From contig JAUILL010000001.1 in the NCBI GenBank assembly GCA_030433335.1, positions 124,001-188,000 of the forward strand: a DNA stretch of 64,000 nt. The letters run 5' to 3'. Below, in pieces: positions 53,786-63,114 of the stretch. This stretch comes from Alphaproteobacteria bacterium (GTDB lineage Bacteria; Pseudomonadota; Alphaproteobacteria; Rhodobacterales; Rhodobacteraceae). Below the pieces are notes generated by a model. It saw only the letters and a list, made by a program, of their open reading frames with translations. It did no database searches and was not told the origin of the DNA. A program made the position numbers and the translations under genes. The number at the start of each line of letters is the position of its first letter. Positions within the stretch are counted from its first letter, which is position 1.

Positions 53786-54301
53786 ATGCTGACCCGAGAA
53801 TATTGCATCACGATGGCACGGTATAATGCATGGCAGAACAGGGGCCTGCGCAAACTCTTGCAGGAGATGTCCCCGAGCGATCTGACCAAAGACAGGGGCA
53901 CCTTCTTTGGATCGATCTTTGCGACGGTCAATCACATCTTGTGGGCAGATACCGTCTGGATCGCCCGCTTCGAAGGCAAACCTGCGCCCAAGGTCTCGAT
54001 ACAAGACAGCACGTCGTTCCAGCCAACCGCCGCCGCATGGAGCGGGGAGCGGTTCCGTATGGACGGCCACATTCTGCTCTGGGCCGAGAAGGTGACGTCC
54101 TTGGACCTTATGTCGAACCTGACGTGGTATTCTGGGGCTTTGGAAGCAGAAGTCTCGAAAAACAAGGGCGGATGCGTGATGCACTTCTTCAATCATCAGA
54201 CCCACCATCGCGGTCAGGTGCACGGGATGCTCACCCAGATGGGCCTGGAACCCGAAGCAACGGACCTGTATCTGATGCCGGATCAGGGGCCTTGGCTCTG
54301 A
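53786..54301 (+). CDS. DinB-family protein (putative metal-dependent hydrolase/transferase)
   Basis: 171 aa four-helix DinB fold. The metal ligands are typical: His in VNHILWAD (about 50) and the pair in FNHQTHHRGQVH (about 139-145). DinB/YfiT proteins bind a divalent metal, and some use low-molecular-weight thiols; a specific reaction is unknown. It lies 96 bp upstream of the photolyase gene on the same strand, in a stress-response neighbourhood. Confidence 0.88.
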   Translation: MLTREYCITMARYNAWQNRGLRKLLQEMSPSDLTKDRGTFFGSIFATVNHILWADTVWIARFEGKPAPKVSIQDSTSFQPTAAAWSGERFRMDGHILLWAEKVTSLDLMSNLTWYSGALEAEVSKNKGGCVMHFFNHQTHHRGQVHGMLTQMGLEPEATDLYLMPDQGPWL

Positions 54302-54339
54302 GATTTCTGAATTTTTTCCGACGACTGTGAACCAAAAGG

Positions 54340-54368
54340 TGATCTGACGCGTTTTGCCCATCGTAGAA
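54340..54368 (+). promoter_or_regulatory. RpoE (ECF11)-type promoter before the photolyase gene
   Basis: TGATCT (54340-54345), then exactly 18 nt, then TAGAA (54364-54368), close to the Rhodobacter sphaeroides RpoE-ChrR promoter pattern TGATCC-N18-TAAGA. The predicted start would be about 20-25 nt before the photolyase ATG. Photolyase and cfa are known members of that singlet-oxygen regulon. Confidence 0.6.
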
Positions 54369-54397
54369 CTTTGTAAAGACGACGAAAGAGGCATCCC

Positions 54398-55816
54398 GTG
54401 GCAGACAACACCCCGATCATTGTATGGTTCCGAAGGGATCTGCGCCTCTCGGACCATCCCGCCTTGTGGGCCGCAATGTCATCTGGTCGTCCGGTGGTGC
54501 CCGTGTTCATCTGTGACGCACTTGTCCAAGGCCTCGGTGCCGCACCGAAATGGCGTCTGGGGTTGGGCGTGGAACATCTGTCAAAGTCTCTTGAGGACAT
54601 TGATAGCCGCCTCATCCTGCGGTCGGGTGACCCGCTGAAAGTCCTGCAAACACTGATATCCGAAACCGGAGCGGACACCGTTTTTTGGTCCAGAGCCTAT
54701 GATCCGGACAGCGTCGCCCGCGACAAAAATATCAAATCAGAACTCAAAGACGCAGGGATTGAGGCAGAAAGCCATCTCGGACACCTGATGTTTGAACCTT
54801 GGACCGTCGAAACCGGAGCAGGCAGTTTCTACAAGGTGTTCACGCCGTTCTGGAAATCGGTCCGTGGGCGTGATGTGCCGTCGCCTTTGGGGCGCGTGTC
54901 CAAATTGACCGCGCCAGCCTCTTGGCCAGACAGCGAAGACCTAAAGGATTGGGCACTCGGCGCGGACATGCGGCGCGGCGCTGACGTGGTGCGCCCTTTC
55001 GTGCGCCTTGGCGAAGACGCGGCCCAAGACCGATTGGCACATTTCATCGAAGACATCGTCGATGACTATGACGCGCTGCGCGACTTGCCGGCCGAAGATG
55101 GCACCAGTTGCTTATCTGAAAACCTTGCCATAGGGGAAATCAGCCCCCGCCAGTGCTGGCACGCAGCTATGCGGAAACAGCAGGAGGGCAGCAAAGGGGC
55201 CGAGACCTTTATGAAGGAACTGGCCTGGCGCGAATTCGCCTACCATTTGCTCTGGCACACTCCGCACATCGCGACAGACAACTGGCGCGAAGAATGGGGC
55301 GCATTCCCATGGAATGAAAAGGAAAACGCGGAAGTCACCGCTTGGAAGCAGGGACGGACGGGCATCCAGTTTGTCGACGCTGCGATGCGGGAACTGTATG
55401 TGACGGGCCGGATGCACAATCGTGCTCGGATGATTGTGGCCAGCTACCTGACCAAGCACCTCCTGACCCATTGGAAAATCGGTCTGGACTGGTTTGAGGA
55501 TTGCTTGATCGACTGGGATCCCGCATCGAACGCGATGGGATGGCAGTGGTCGGCGGGCTCTGGGCCCGACGCGACGCCGTATTTCCGTATTTTCAACCCC
55601 GTCACCCAGCTCGATAAGTTCGACAAGCAACGAAACTACGTCAGTCGCTGGATCGCAGAAGGGCGCGGAAATCCTCACGAAGACGCGCTGAAGTATTTCG
55701 AAGCGATCCCACGCAGTTGGGATTTGTCGGCGGATGCCGAGTATCCAGATGCAATTGTTAGCGCCGATGCGGGGCGGAAAAGGGCGCTCGACGCCTATGA
55801 AAACCGTGATTTCTAA
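54398..55816 (+). CDS. phrB: Deoxyribodipyrimidine (CPD) photolyase
   Basis: 472 aa, full length. N-terminal Rossmann antenna domain (IIVWFRRDLRLSDHPAL) and C-terminal FAD domain with ELAWREFAYHLL, the RTGIQFVDAAMRELYVTGRMHNR block and the substrate-side WDPASNAMGWQWSAGSGPDA motif. It repairs UV-made cyclobutane dimers with blue light. The start is GTG at 54398, preceded by AAAGAGG. Confidence 0.95.
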   Translation: MADNTPIIVWFRRDLRLSDHPALWAAMSSGRPVVPVFICDALVQGLGAAPKWRLGLGVEHLSKSLEDIDSRLILRSGDPLKVLQTLISETGADTVFWSRAYDPDSVARDKNIKSELKDAGIEAESHLGHLMFEPWTVETGAGSFYKVFTPFWKSVRGRDVPSPLGRVSKLTAPASWPDSEDLKDWALGADMRRGADVVRPFVRLGEDAAQDRLAHFIEDIVDDYDALRDLPAEDGTSCLSENLAIGEISPRQCWHAAMRKQQEGSKGAETFMKELAWREFAYHLLWHTPHIATDNWREEWGAFPWNEKENAEVTAWKQGRTGIQFVDAAMRELYVTGRMHNRARMIVASYLTKHLLTHWKIGLDWFEDCLIDWDPASNAMGWQWSAGSGPDATPYFRIFNPVTQLDKFDKQRNYVSRWIAEGRGNPHEDALKYFEAIPRSWDLSADAEYPDAIVSADAGRKRALDAYENRDF

Positions 55817-55889
55817 TCGATCCGAAGAAAAATTTGCTGACGCCAACAGGTTTGGCCTAGCCTGACTACACCCAAAAGGGAGTGCACCC

Positions 55890-57098
55890 ATGATCCTGAC
55901 CGAAACCAAAGAGCAAGATGATCTGCCGCGCTACATGACGTCAGTCCTGTCGATGATGGAAGGGATGCGGGCAGGGCGCTTGGATATCCGGCTTGAGGAC
56001 GGTCGCGTCTTTCGTTGCGAAGGACAACATCCCGGTCCTGTCGCAGAGATTGTGATCCATCATCCAGATGTCTTCAGCCGTTTGATCCGCGAAGGTGACC
56101 TAGGGTTCTGTGATTCCTATTTGGACGGTTGGTGGAGCAGTCCGGACCTTCAGGCCTTCATGGATTTGATCCACGACCAACAAGAATCCGTCTATGACGG
56201 GTTTCCGGGCCAGTCTCTTGTTCGTGCATTGGAAAAATTCCGTTTCTGGCTGCAATCGAATACGAAACGTCAGGCAAAGAAAAACATTTCCTATCATTAT
56301 GATCTTGGGAACGACTTCTACGGCCTGTGGCTCGACGAGACGATGACCTACTCCTCGGCGATTTTTAAGAATGGGCAAGAAGACCTTGCCGCTGCGCAGA
56401 CCCAAAAGTACGCGTCGATGGTCGACCGCATGGGCGTGAAGCCCGGAGATCACGTTCTGGAAATCGGATGCGGATGGGGTGGTTTTGCCGAATACGCTGC
56501 CAAAGAGCGAGGCTTAAAAGTTACAGGTCTGACTATCAGTAAAGAGCAGCTTGCTTACGCGCAGAAACGGATCGAAGACGCAGGCCTCTCTGATCAAGTG
56601 ACACTCAAACTACAGGACTACCGCGACGAGACGGGAACCTATGATGGCGTCGCCAGCATCGAGATGTTCGAAGCTGTGGGTGAGAAATACTGGCCGGATT
56701 ATTTCAAAACCGTCCGGAACTGCCTCAAGCCCGGAGCGGCCGCGACACTGCAAATCATTCTCATCGAAGACAAGCGCTGGGATACCTATAGAAAAGGCGT
56801 AGATTTCATACAGAAATACATATTCCCGGGGGGCATGCTGCCTTCGCCGCGGGTCCTGCGCGAAGAAGTCGAGAGCGCAGGTTTGCACGTTAAGGAAACA
56901 TTTGAATTCGGCGAGAGCTACAGTCAGACCCTCCGTAGATGGCACGAAGACTTCAACGCACGCTGGGATCAGGTGGCCGAACTGGGCTTTGACGACCGCT
57001 TCCGGCGTATGTGGAACTTCTATTTGACTTCTTGCGCTGGTGCATTCCGAGGGGGTATCTGCGATGTAACGCAGATGACAATCGAAAGACCTTCTTAA
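55890..57098 (+). CDS. cfa: Cyclopropane-fatty-acyl-phospholipid synthase-like methyltransferase
   Basis: 402 aa. C-terminal Mycolic_acid_synth domain with SYHYDLGNDFYGLWLD, the SAM motif VLEIGCGWGGFAEYAA, TISKEQLAYA and the EMFEAVGEKYW segment. It methylates a cis double bond (or a related site) in membrane lipid acyl chains. It lies 73 bp after the photolyase, and in Rhodobacter this pair belongs to the RpoE response. The stop is followed by trgA after 2 nt. Confidence 0.94.
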   Translation: MILTETKEQDDLPRYMTSVLSMMEGMRAGRLDIRLEDGRVFRCEGQHPGPVAEIVIHHPDVFSRLIREGDLGFCDSYLDGWWSSPDLQAFMDLIHDQQESVYDGFPGQSLVRALEKFRFWLQSNTKRQAKKNISYHYDLGNDFYGLWLDETMTYSSAIFKNGQEDLAAAQTQKYASMVDRMGVKPGDHVLEIGCGWGGFAEYAAKERGLKVTGLTISKEQLAYAQKRIEDAGLSDQVTLKLQDYRDETGTYDGVASIEMFEAVGEKYWPDYFKTVRNCLKPGAAATLQIILIEDKRWDTYRKGVDFIQKYIFPGGMLPSPRVLREEVESAGLHVKETFEFGESYSQTLRRWHEDFNARWDQVAELGFDDRFRRMWNFYLTSCAGAFRGGICDVTQMTIERPS

Positions 57099-57100
57099 GA

Positions 57101-57541
57101 ATGCCCACAGCCGCCCGTCTCATTGCTGCAATCTTCATGGCGGGAACCGGTATCATTCTGGCACTCGAGTTGCGCGAGTTAAGAGAGAGCCTGAAGTACT
57201 TTGCATATTTCATCGAGTATAACGCGTCACTCGGCGCAATTGTCGGGTGGAACCTTGTCGGAAACCGCGTCGGGCAAGGTTGGGCGCGCGCGGCAGCCGC
57301 GGGGATCAGCGGGGGATTTGTAACCCTGATGCTCGTTGTCTTCTCTTTGGCATTTAGGGAAATGCTAAATCGGGCATTTAGAAAATTTTACGATCATGCT
57401 TTAGAGGCAATCCTAGCTGCTTTGAAAATTGGAATAACCGACTTTTTGGCGATTTCCGCAACAGTGGCGATCCTGCCCGTGTTCATGGGGGCGGTATTGT
57501 CCGGTTTGGGGGCCGAAGCTGCGGAGCGCCGATGGAGATGA
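57101..57541 (+). CDS. trgA: TrgA family membrane protein (tellurite resistance)
   Basis: 146 aa from the ATG at 57101; a longer in-frame start lies inside cfa. Four hydrophobic segments (RLIAAIFMAGTGIILAL, NASLGAIVGWNLVGNR, ISGGFVTLMLVVFSLAF, LAISATVAILPVFMG) mark an inner-membrane protein. The name comes from Rhodobacter sphaeroides trgAB, loci contributing to high-level tellurite resistance; the mechanism is unknown. trgB starts 3 nt later. Confidence 0.87.
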   Translation: MPTAARLIAAIFMAGTGIILALELRELRESLKYFAYFIEYNASLGAIVGWNLVGNRVGQGWARAAAAGISGGFVTLMLVVFSLAFREMLNRAFRKFYDHALEAILAALKIGITDFLAISATVAILPVFMGAVLSGLGAEAAERRWR

Positions 57542-57544
57542 TAA

Positions 57545-58663
57545 ATGAGCGACCTTTTCGTTTATGGTACGTTACGCCATAAACCGCTTCTGGAATTAAT
57601 AACCGGGGGACCGGTAGAAGCGCACCCCGCCAAAATCCCCGAATTCGCGGTCCATTGGGCCAAGGGCGAAAGCTTTCCCATGATCAGCGCCCAAGAGGGC
57701 GGGGTTGTGCACGGGCTTTTGCTCAAGAGCCTGACCGAACGACAGCGCGACCGCCTCGACTTTTATGAACAAGCGTTCGGCTACAATCGCGCCGATGTTC
57801 TGGTGCACACTTGCGAAACCAAACTTATGGCGAGCTGCTATATCGCCTCGCGTAAGCTCTATCGCGCTGACGCTCTTTGGGAGCTTCAGGACTGGATCGA
57901 CAAGTGGGCAGTCACTTCAATGCGCGCGGCCGAAGAGGTGATGCTCTCTTATGGCAACGAAGACCCAAGGGACGTGGGTGCGCGGTTCGGCACGATCCGA
58001 ATGCGCGCGGCAGCCTATGCGGACGCTCAGGCGCATCCGAGCGCTCTGACACCCTCTGGCCTAACAGCCGCCAATGTCACCAGCCACAAGCGAATGATCC
58101 CCTACGCGAATTATTTTGCTGTGGACGAACACGATCTGTCCTTCACCCGCCACAATGGCACGCCAAGCGAGGTCGTCAATCGCGCGACCTTCATGGCCGC
58201 CGATGCGGTCATCGTGCTGCCATATGACCCTGTCCGTGATCGCGTGTTGCTGGTCGAACAATTCCGCGCAGGCCCGTACTTCCGCGGCGACCCCCATTGT
58301 TGGGCGCTGGAGCCCGTGGCGGGCCGGATCGATCCAGGCGAAACCGCGATAGAGGCCGCAGACCGCGAAACCCGCGAAGAAGCGCGCCTCGAGATTTCCA
58401 AACTGATTCCGGTGAATCGCGGCTACCCGTCACCCGGCTGCTCTAGCGAATACTACCACCTGTTCGTGGGGATCGCCGATTTGCCCGATGACATCGTCGG
58501 CGTTGGCGGCGAAGAGGCCGAGGCCGAGGACATCCGCACGCACCTTTTCAGCTACGCCGAGCTGATGGATATGGTCGACGGAGACCGCATCAGCACCCAA
58601 CCGACATGCCTTTTGGCCCTCTGGTTGGCACGAGCGCGTGAAGGATTGCGCCAGACGGGTTGA
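57545..58663 (+). CDS. trgB: TrgB: gamma-glutamylcyclotransferase-like/NUDIX fusion
   Basis: 372 aa. Residues 1-110 are a GGCT-like domain (LFVYGTLRHKPLLE); residues 180-350 are a NUDIX hydrolase of ADP-ribose pyrophosphatase type with the box GRIDPGETAIEAADRETREE. The last Gly of the usual REUxEExGU motif is Arg (REEARL), while all catalytic Glu are kept. Linked to tellurite resistance in Rhodobacter together with trgA and cysK. Confidence 0.9.
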   Translation: MSDLFVYGTLRHKPLLELITGGPVEAHPAKIPEFAVHWAKGESFPMISAQEGGVVHGLLLKSLTERQRDRLDFYEQAFGYNRADVLVHTCETKLMASCYIASRKLYRADALWELQDWIDKWAVTSMRAAEEVMLSYGNEDPRDVGARFGTIRMRAAAYADAQAHPSALTPSGLTAANVTSHKRMIPYANYFAVDEHDLSFTRHNGTPSEVVNRATFMAADAVIVLPYDPVRDRVLLVEQFRAGPYFRGDPHCWALEPVAGRIDPGETAIEAADRETREEARLEISKLIPVNRGYPSPGCSSEYYHLFVGIADLPDDIVGVGGEEAEAEDIRTHLFSYAELMDMVDGDRISTQPTCLLALWLARAREGLRQTG

Positions 58664-58714
58664 GTTCACCGTAAGACCCCCATATTCATGTCGCTGTAAC
58701 ACGAGAAAGGGCGC

Positions 58715-59752
58715 ATGATGCGAATTGCACAGGATCTGGCCGGAGCCATCGGGAACACCCCTCTGATCAAGCTGAAAAAGGCGAGCGAAGAGACCGGGTG
58801 CACCATTCTGGGCAAATGTGAGTTCATGAACCCGGGCCAGTCGGTCAAGGACCGCGCGGCGCTCTACATCATCAAGGACGCGCTGGAGAAAGGCCTGCTA
58901 GAGCCCGGCGGTACCATTGTCGAGGGCACCGCTGGCAACACCGGCATCGGTCTGGCTCTGGTGGGCGCATCTATGGGCTTCCGCACCGTAATCGTGATCC
59001 CCGAGACCCAGTCTCAGGAAAAGAAGGACATGATCCGACTGGCGGGCGCAGAACTGGTGCAGGTGCCCGCAGCGCCATATCGCAACCCGAACAACTACGT
59101 GCGCTATTCCGGCCGTCTGGCCGAGGAATTGGCGAAAACCGAACAACACGGTGCGATCTGGGCCAACCAGTTCGACAACGTCGCGAACAAGCGTGCTCAC
59201 GTGGAAACCACCGGCCCCGAAATCTGGGAGCAGACTGGCGGCAAGGTGGATGGTTTTGTCTGCGCGGTTGGCTCGGGCGGCACCTTGGCCGGTGTAGCAG
59301 AGGCTCTGCAGCCCAAGGGCGTCAAGATCGGTCTGGCCGATCCCATGGGCGCGGCGCTATATAGCTTCTACACCAGCGGCGAGCTGAAGGCCGAAGGTGG
59401 CTCGATCACCGAAGGCATCGGGCAGGGGCGCATCACTGCGAACCTCGAAGGCTTCACCCCCGACATGGCCTACCAGATCCCCGACGAAGAGGCGCTGCCC
59501 ATCGTCTTTGATACCCTGTCCCAAGAGGGCCTGTGCCTTGGCGGCAGCTCTGGCGTCAATATCGCCGGCGCGATCCGCATGGCCAAGGAAATGGGTCCGG
59601 GCCACACCATCGTGACCATCCTCTGCGACTACGGCACCCGCTACCAGTCGAAGCTGTTCAATCCCAGCTTCCTCAAGGAAAAAGGTCTGCCGGTTCCCGA
59701 TTGGATGACCGTCGGACCCAAGAGCATCCCGGGTGTCTTTGTTGACAACTAA
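58715..59752 (+). CDS. cysK: Cysteine synthase A
   Basis: 345 aa. PLP-binding Lys45 in NPGQSVKDRAA, GTAGNTGIGLA phosphate loop and SGVNIAGAI are typical. It makes cysteine from O-acetylserine and sulfide. Downstream of trgAB, as in Rhodobacter, where cysK also contributes to tellurite resistance, probably through thiol supply. Two ATG codons are adjacent at 58715 and 58718; either may be used. Confidence 0.95.
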   Translation: MMRIAQDLAGAIGNTPLIKLKKASEETGCTILGKCEFMNPGQSVKDRAALYIIKDALEKGLLEPGGTIVEGTAGNTGIGLALVGASMGFRTVIVIPETQSQEKKDMIRLAGAELVQVPAAPYRNPNNYVRYSGRLAEELAKTEQHGAIWANQFDNVANKRAHVETTGPEIWEQTGGKVDGFVCAVGSGGTLAGVAEALQPKGVKIGLADPMGAALYSFYTSGELKAEGGSITEGIGQGRITANLEGFTPDMAYQIPDEEALPIVFDTLSQEGLCLGGSSGVNIAGAIRMAKEMGPGHTIVTILCDYGTRYQSKLFNPSFLKEKGLPVPDWMTVGPKSIPGVFVDN

Positions 59753-59762
59753 AACTTGGACG

Positions 59763-62120
59763 ATGTTGCGGCGGCTCCTCTGGGCCGCCGTTTTCATCTG
59801 TGCACTTCCCCTTGCGGCGCTGGCGCAGGCCGACAAGGTTGATTACGACGCGTGGTCGGCACTGACCAAAGATGTGGAGACCGCCATAGATGCGGACCCA
59901 CACGATGTGGATCAGCTCGAGGCTCTGCGCGCGCGCATTTCCGATTTCCGGAACACCTTCCAAACCGCCCAAGACGCGAACAGTGAACGGATCGAGACAC
60001 TTCAGGCACAGATCAGTGCTTTGGGCGATCGTCCGGCCGAGGGCGAGACCGAGCCAGAAGCCATCGCCACCCGCCGCGATGACCTAAACAAACAGCTACA
60101 AGAGGCTGAAGTTCCACGGGTAAAAGCGGATGAGGCCTATCGGCAAGCGGACGGTCTGATCGCTGAAATCGACCGGATCATTCGCCGAGAGCAAGCCGAG
60201 CGGTTGTTCTCGTTGGGGCCCACGCCGCTCAATCCCGCGATATGGGTCGAAACGGGGACCGCGCTAGCGAACTATGCCAAAGCGATGGTGCAGGAAATCC
60301 GCGATGTCTTTGCCGACAGCACACGCCTGAACAGCGCCCGCGAAGATGTGCTGCCAGCCATTCTGTTCATCATCGTGGGCGTTCTCTTCCTGACCCGTGC
60401 GCCTGACTGGATCGAAGCACTGGTCACCCAGATCTGGCACCGCATCAAACGCGGACCGGGGGTGTGGAGCCTGATTATCTCGCTCGGCAAAGTCATTTTG
60501 CCAGTGCTCGGCGTGGCCATGATCGTTTCCGGCCTGCAGGTTCTACAACTGACCGGCCCTCGCGGTGCGGCACTGCTGTCGGACATGCTGCTCTATGTGG
60601 GCGTGGTGATGTTCGCGGGCTGGCTGTCGGGCCTCTTGTTCCCAAGCGGTGACTTCCGTGCCATCGCTTCGATCCCCGAAGAGAAGCGCAAGAAAGCGCG
60701 CCGTGGCGGCATCCTGCTGGGCCTCTGTCTCGCCGTCGATTTCCTGATCAACGACGTCTCGAACCGCGAGGAATTTTCGATTGGCGTGACTGCGGTTCTG
60801 ATGTTCCCCGTCTTGCTGGTGACGTCCTTCGCGCTCCTGCACTTGGTAAACACCCTGCGCCGCAGCCTGATCCGAAAACATGACGAGACCGAAAGCAGTG
60901 CGCCAGGAATTGCCCTAATTGCATTTCGCATCATGGGTTTGGCGGCCATTCTTGCACCACTGATCGCCGCTGTGGGCTATAGAAACGCCGCCGAAGGTTT
61001 GCTGTATCCGATGGTTGGCTCTTTGGCGCTATACGGGATCTACGCGGTTCTGTTGCAGTTTATTCGCGACCTCTACGCGATGGTGTCGTCGCAGCCCGAA
61101 AACACCGACGACGCGCTGCTGCCGGTTCTTTTGGGCTACGTTCTCGCGCTGGCGTTATTGCCGGTCCTCGCTCTGATCTGGGGCGCGCGCGTCTCTGACC
61201 TGACCGAGGTTTGGGCACGGTTCAGGGCGGGCTACACTGTCGGTGACACCAACATTTCACCGACGGACTTCATCAGCTTTGCCGTTGTCTTTGTCATCGG
61301 CTACGGCCTGACACGACTGCTGCAACGGGCGCTCAAGACCTCCATCCTGCCGAAAACCCGCCTCGACCTTGGCGGGCGGAACGCGATGGTGTCGGGCATG
61401 GGCTATGTCGGCATCTTTATCGCGGCCATGGCCGCTGTGGGCGCTGCGGGCATTGACCTGTCCAACCTTGCCATCGTCGCCGGTGCCTTGTCCGTCGGGA
61501 TCGGTTTTGGCCTGCAAAATATCGTGTCGAACTTCGTATCTGGGATCATCCTGCTGATCGAACGCCCTATTTCCGAAGGGGACTGGATCGAAGTGGGCGG
61601 CGAAATGGGTTATGTGCGCTCGATCTCAGTCCGGTCCACGCGGATCGAGACCTTTGACCGCACGGATGTGATCGTTCCGAACTCTGATCTGGTCAGCGGC
61701 AAAGTAACCAACTGGACCCGCGGGAACACCATTGGCCGTGTGATTGTGCCCGTGGGCGTCGCCTATGGGACCAACACCCACAAGGTCGAAGAAATCTTGA
61801 TGGAGATCGCCAAAGAGCACCCGATGGTCCTGCTGCAACCGCCGCCCTTTATCTATTTCAAAGGGTTTGGCGACAGCTCCATGGACTTCGAAATCCGCGC
61901 GATCATCCGCGATGTGAACTGGGTCCTGAACGTCAGTTCGGACTTTAACCACGCGATCGCCAAGCGCTTTGCCGAGGAAAAGATCGAAATTCCGTTCCCG
62001 CAACGCGATCTATGGATGCGCGGCGCACCGAGCGCGCCGACGCCTCAAACCAGCCAAGACACAACCCATCAACCGGCCGCCGGACTGCCGGATGTTTCTG
62101 ACAATGGAGCTGATGAATGA
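59763..62120 (+). CDS. Large MscS-type mechanosensitive channel with DUF3772
   Basis: 785 aa from the ATG at 59763, which gives a clean signal peptide (LWAAVFICALPLAALA); an in-frame GTG 10 codons earlier lies inside cysK. The periplasmic N-terminal part (about 25-190) is a coiled-coil DUF3772 domain; then about 10 membrane helices; then the MscS pore helix and beta domain (GALSVGIGFGLQNIVSNFVSGI, RPISEGDWIEVGGEMGYV, IVPNSDLVSGKVTNW). It releases solutes under membrane tension. The stop overlaps alaX by 4 nt. Confidence 0.93.
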   Translation: MLRRLLWAAVFICALPLAALAQADKVDYDAWSALTKDVETAIDADPHDVDQLEALRARISDFRNTFQTAQDANSERIETLQAQISALGDRPAEGETEPEAIATRRDDLNKQLQEAEVPRVKADEAYRQADGLIAEIDRIIRREQAERLFSLGPTPLNPAIWVETGTALANYAKAMVQEIRDVFADSTRLNSAREDVLPAILFIIVGVLFLTRAPDWIEALVTQIWHRIKRGPGVWSLIISLGKVILPVLGVAMIVSGLQVLQLTGPRGAALLSDMLLYVGVVMFAGWLSGLLFPSGDFRAIASIPEEKRKKARRGGILLGLCLAVDFLINDVSNREEFSIGVTAVLMFPVLLVTSFALLHLVNTLRRSLIRKHDETESSAPGIALIAFRIMGLAAILAPLIAAVGYRNAAEGLLYPMVGSLALYGIYAVLLQFIRDLYAMVSSQPENTDDALLPVLLGYVLALALLPVLALIWGARVSDLTEVWARFRAGYTVGDTNISPTDFISFAVVFVIGYGLTRLLQRALKTSILPKTRLDLGGRNAMVSGMGYVGIFIAAMAAVGAAGIDLSNLAIVAGALSVGIGFGLQNIVSNFVSGIILLIERPISEGDWIEVGGEMGYVRSISVRSTRIETFDRTDVIVPNSDLVSGKVTNWTRGNTIGRVIVPVGVAYGTNTHKVEEILMEIAKEHPMVLLQPPPFIYFKGFGDSSMDFEIRAIIRDVNWVLNVSSDFNHAIAKRFAEEKIEIPFPQRDLWMRGAPSAPTPQTSQDTTHQPAAGLPDVSDNGADE

Positions 62121-62833
62121 CCGATCCTCTGTTCCGCGACGACGCGTATTTGCGCTCTGCCGATAGCAATGTGACCCGCCTGACCGACGAAGGCGGCATC
62201 GTGCTTGACCAGACTGTGTTCTATCCCACAGGCGGCGGCCAGCCTGGCGACAGCGGATTTCTGACTTGGGACGGCGGGCGGATCGAGATCGCCACGACGA
62301 TCAAGGGCGAGGGGGCAGAGATCATCCTTGTGCCCGGCGAACCTTCGGCTCTGCCGCCGATCGGGACGGTCGTTCACCAAGAACTGGACTGGGAGCGCCG
62401 CCATCACCACATGCGCGTGCACACGGCTCTGCACCTCTTGTCCGTTGTCGTGCCACTGCCCGTGACCGGCGGCGCAATCGGCGAAGAGAAGGGCAGACTT
62501 GACTTTGATATGGAAGAGGCGCCCGAGGACAAGCTGGCAATTGAAGACGCGCTGAATGCTCTGATCGAACGCGACCTAATCGTGTCGACCCAGTGGATCA
62601 GCGACGAAGATCTGGACGCGAATCCCGGGTTGGTGAAAACCATGTCCGTCAAACCGCCGCGCGGAACGGGCAGGGTGCGGCTGGTCCGGATCGGCTCTGC
62701 GTCCGAGCAAGTGGACCTACAGCCCTGCGGCGGTACCCATGTTCACTCGACCGCAGAGATCGGAAAGGTGCGGATTGGCAAGATCGAGAAAAAAGGTCGC
62801 CAGAACCGTCGGATAAACCTGCATATCGACTGA
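62117..62833 (+). CDS. alaX: Alanyl-tRNA editing protein AlaX
   Basis: 238 aa. The AlaRS editing-domain fold with Zn ligands His102 and His106 (VHTALHLL) and Cys204-x3-His208 (PCGGTHV); N-terminal QTVFYPTGGGQPGD and C-terminal GKIEKKGRQNRR are typical of the AlaX-M/L group. It hydrolyses mischarged Ser/Gly-tRNA(Ala) in trans. Translationally coupled to the MscS gene, with no obvious functional link. Confidence 0.93.
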   Translation: MTDPLFRDDAYLRSADSNVTRLTDEGGIVLDQTVFYPTGGGQPGDSGFLTWDGGRIEIATTIKGEGAEIILVPGEPSALPPIGTVVHQELDWERRHHHMRVHTALHLLSVVVPLPVTGGAIGEEKGRLDFDMEEAPEDKLAIEDALNALIERDLIVSTQWISDEDLDANPGLVKTMSVKPPRGTGRVRLVRIGSASEQVDLQPCGGTHVHSTAEIGKVRIGKIEKKGRQNRRINLHID

Positions 62834-62880
62834 ATTTCGGTGTTGCAGCCGCCGAATGTGTGGATATAAGGGTCCGCACT

Positions 62881-62970
62881 GGACAGTTGGCCGAGTGGTC
62901 GAAGGCGCACGCCTGGAAAGTGTGTAGGCGGGGAACCGTCTCGAGGGTTCGAATCCCTCACTGTCCGCCA
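62881..62970 (+). tRNA. tRNA-Ser (GGA)
   Basis: 90 nt with encoded CCA. Acceptor GGACAGT/ACTGTCC, class II long variable arm, anticodon loop CTGGAAA (anticodon GGA), T-loop TTCGAATC. Its 3' end is the probable attachment site for the element whose integrase follows. Confidence 0.96.
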
Positions 62971-63056
62971 CATTCCCCGTATGTTAAATTTAATTTACCG
63001 ATTTATATCAACAGTTTGCGCTGCTTTGCCTCTCATCTGGTCCGCCGGTAGCCTTG

Positions 63057-63080
63057 TTTTGCCACACATTTTGCCACACA
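63057..63080 (+). repeat. Tandem 12-nt direct repeat upstream of the integrase
   Basis: TTTTGCCACACA occurs twice in immediate succession (63057-63068 and 63069-63080), between the tRNA-Ser attachment end and the integrase start. Direct repeats at this place are typical arm-type binding sites for tyrosine recombinases or their excisionases. Confidence 0.6.
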
Positions 63081-63114
63081 ATCTGCATCACAGAACTGGT
63101 GTGGAGGGCGCAGA

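Noticed and set aside
53541..53826. Plus-strand open frames of 64 and 87 codons before the DinB gene
   Set aside because: They lie across the acceptor half of the tmRNA and its upstream region and show no family pattern; the RNA gene explains the sequence.
53416..53931. Minus-strand 171-codon frame ending in the tmRNA tag
   Set aside because: Only its last 12 codons are meaningful, as the tmRNA tag; the rest is antisense to dinB and runs through the structured RNA.
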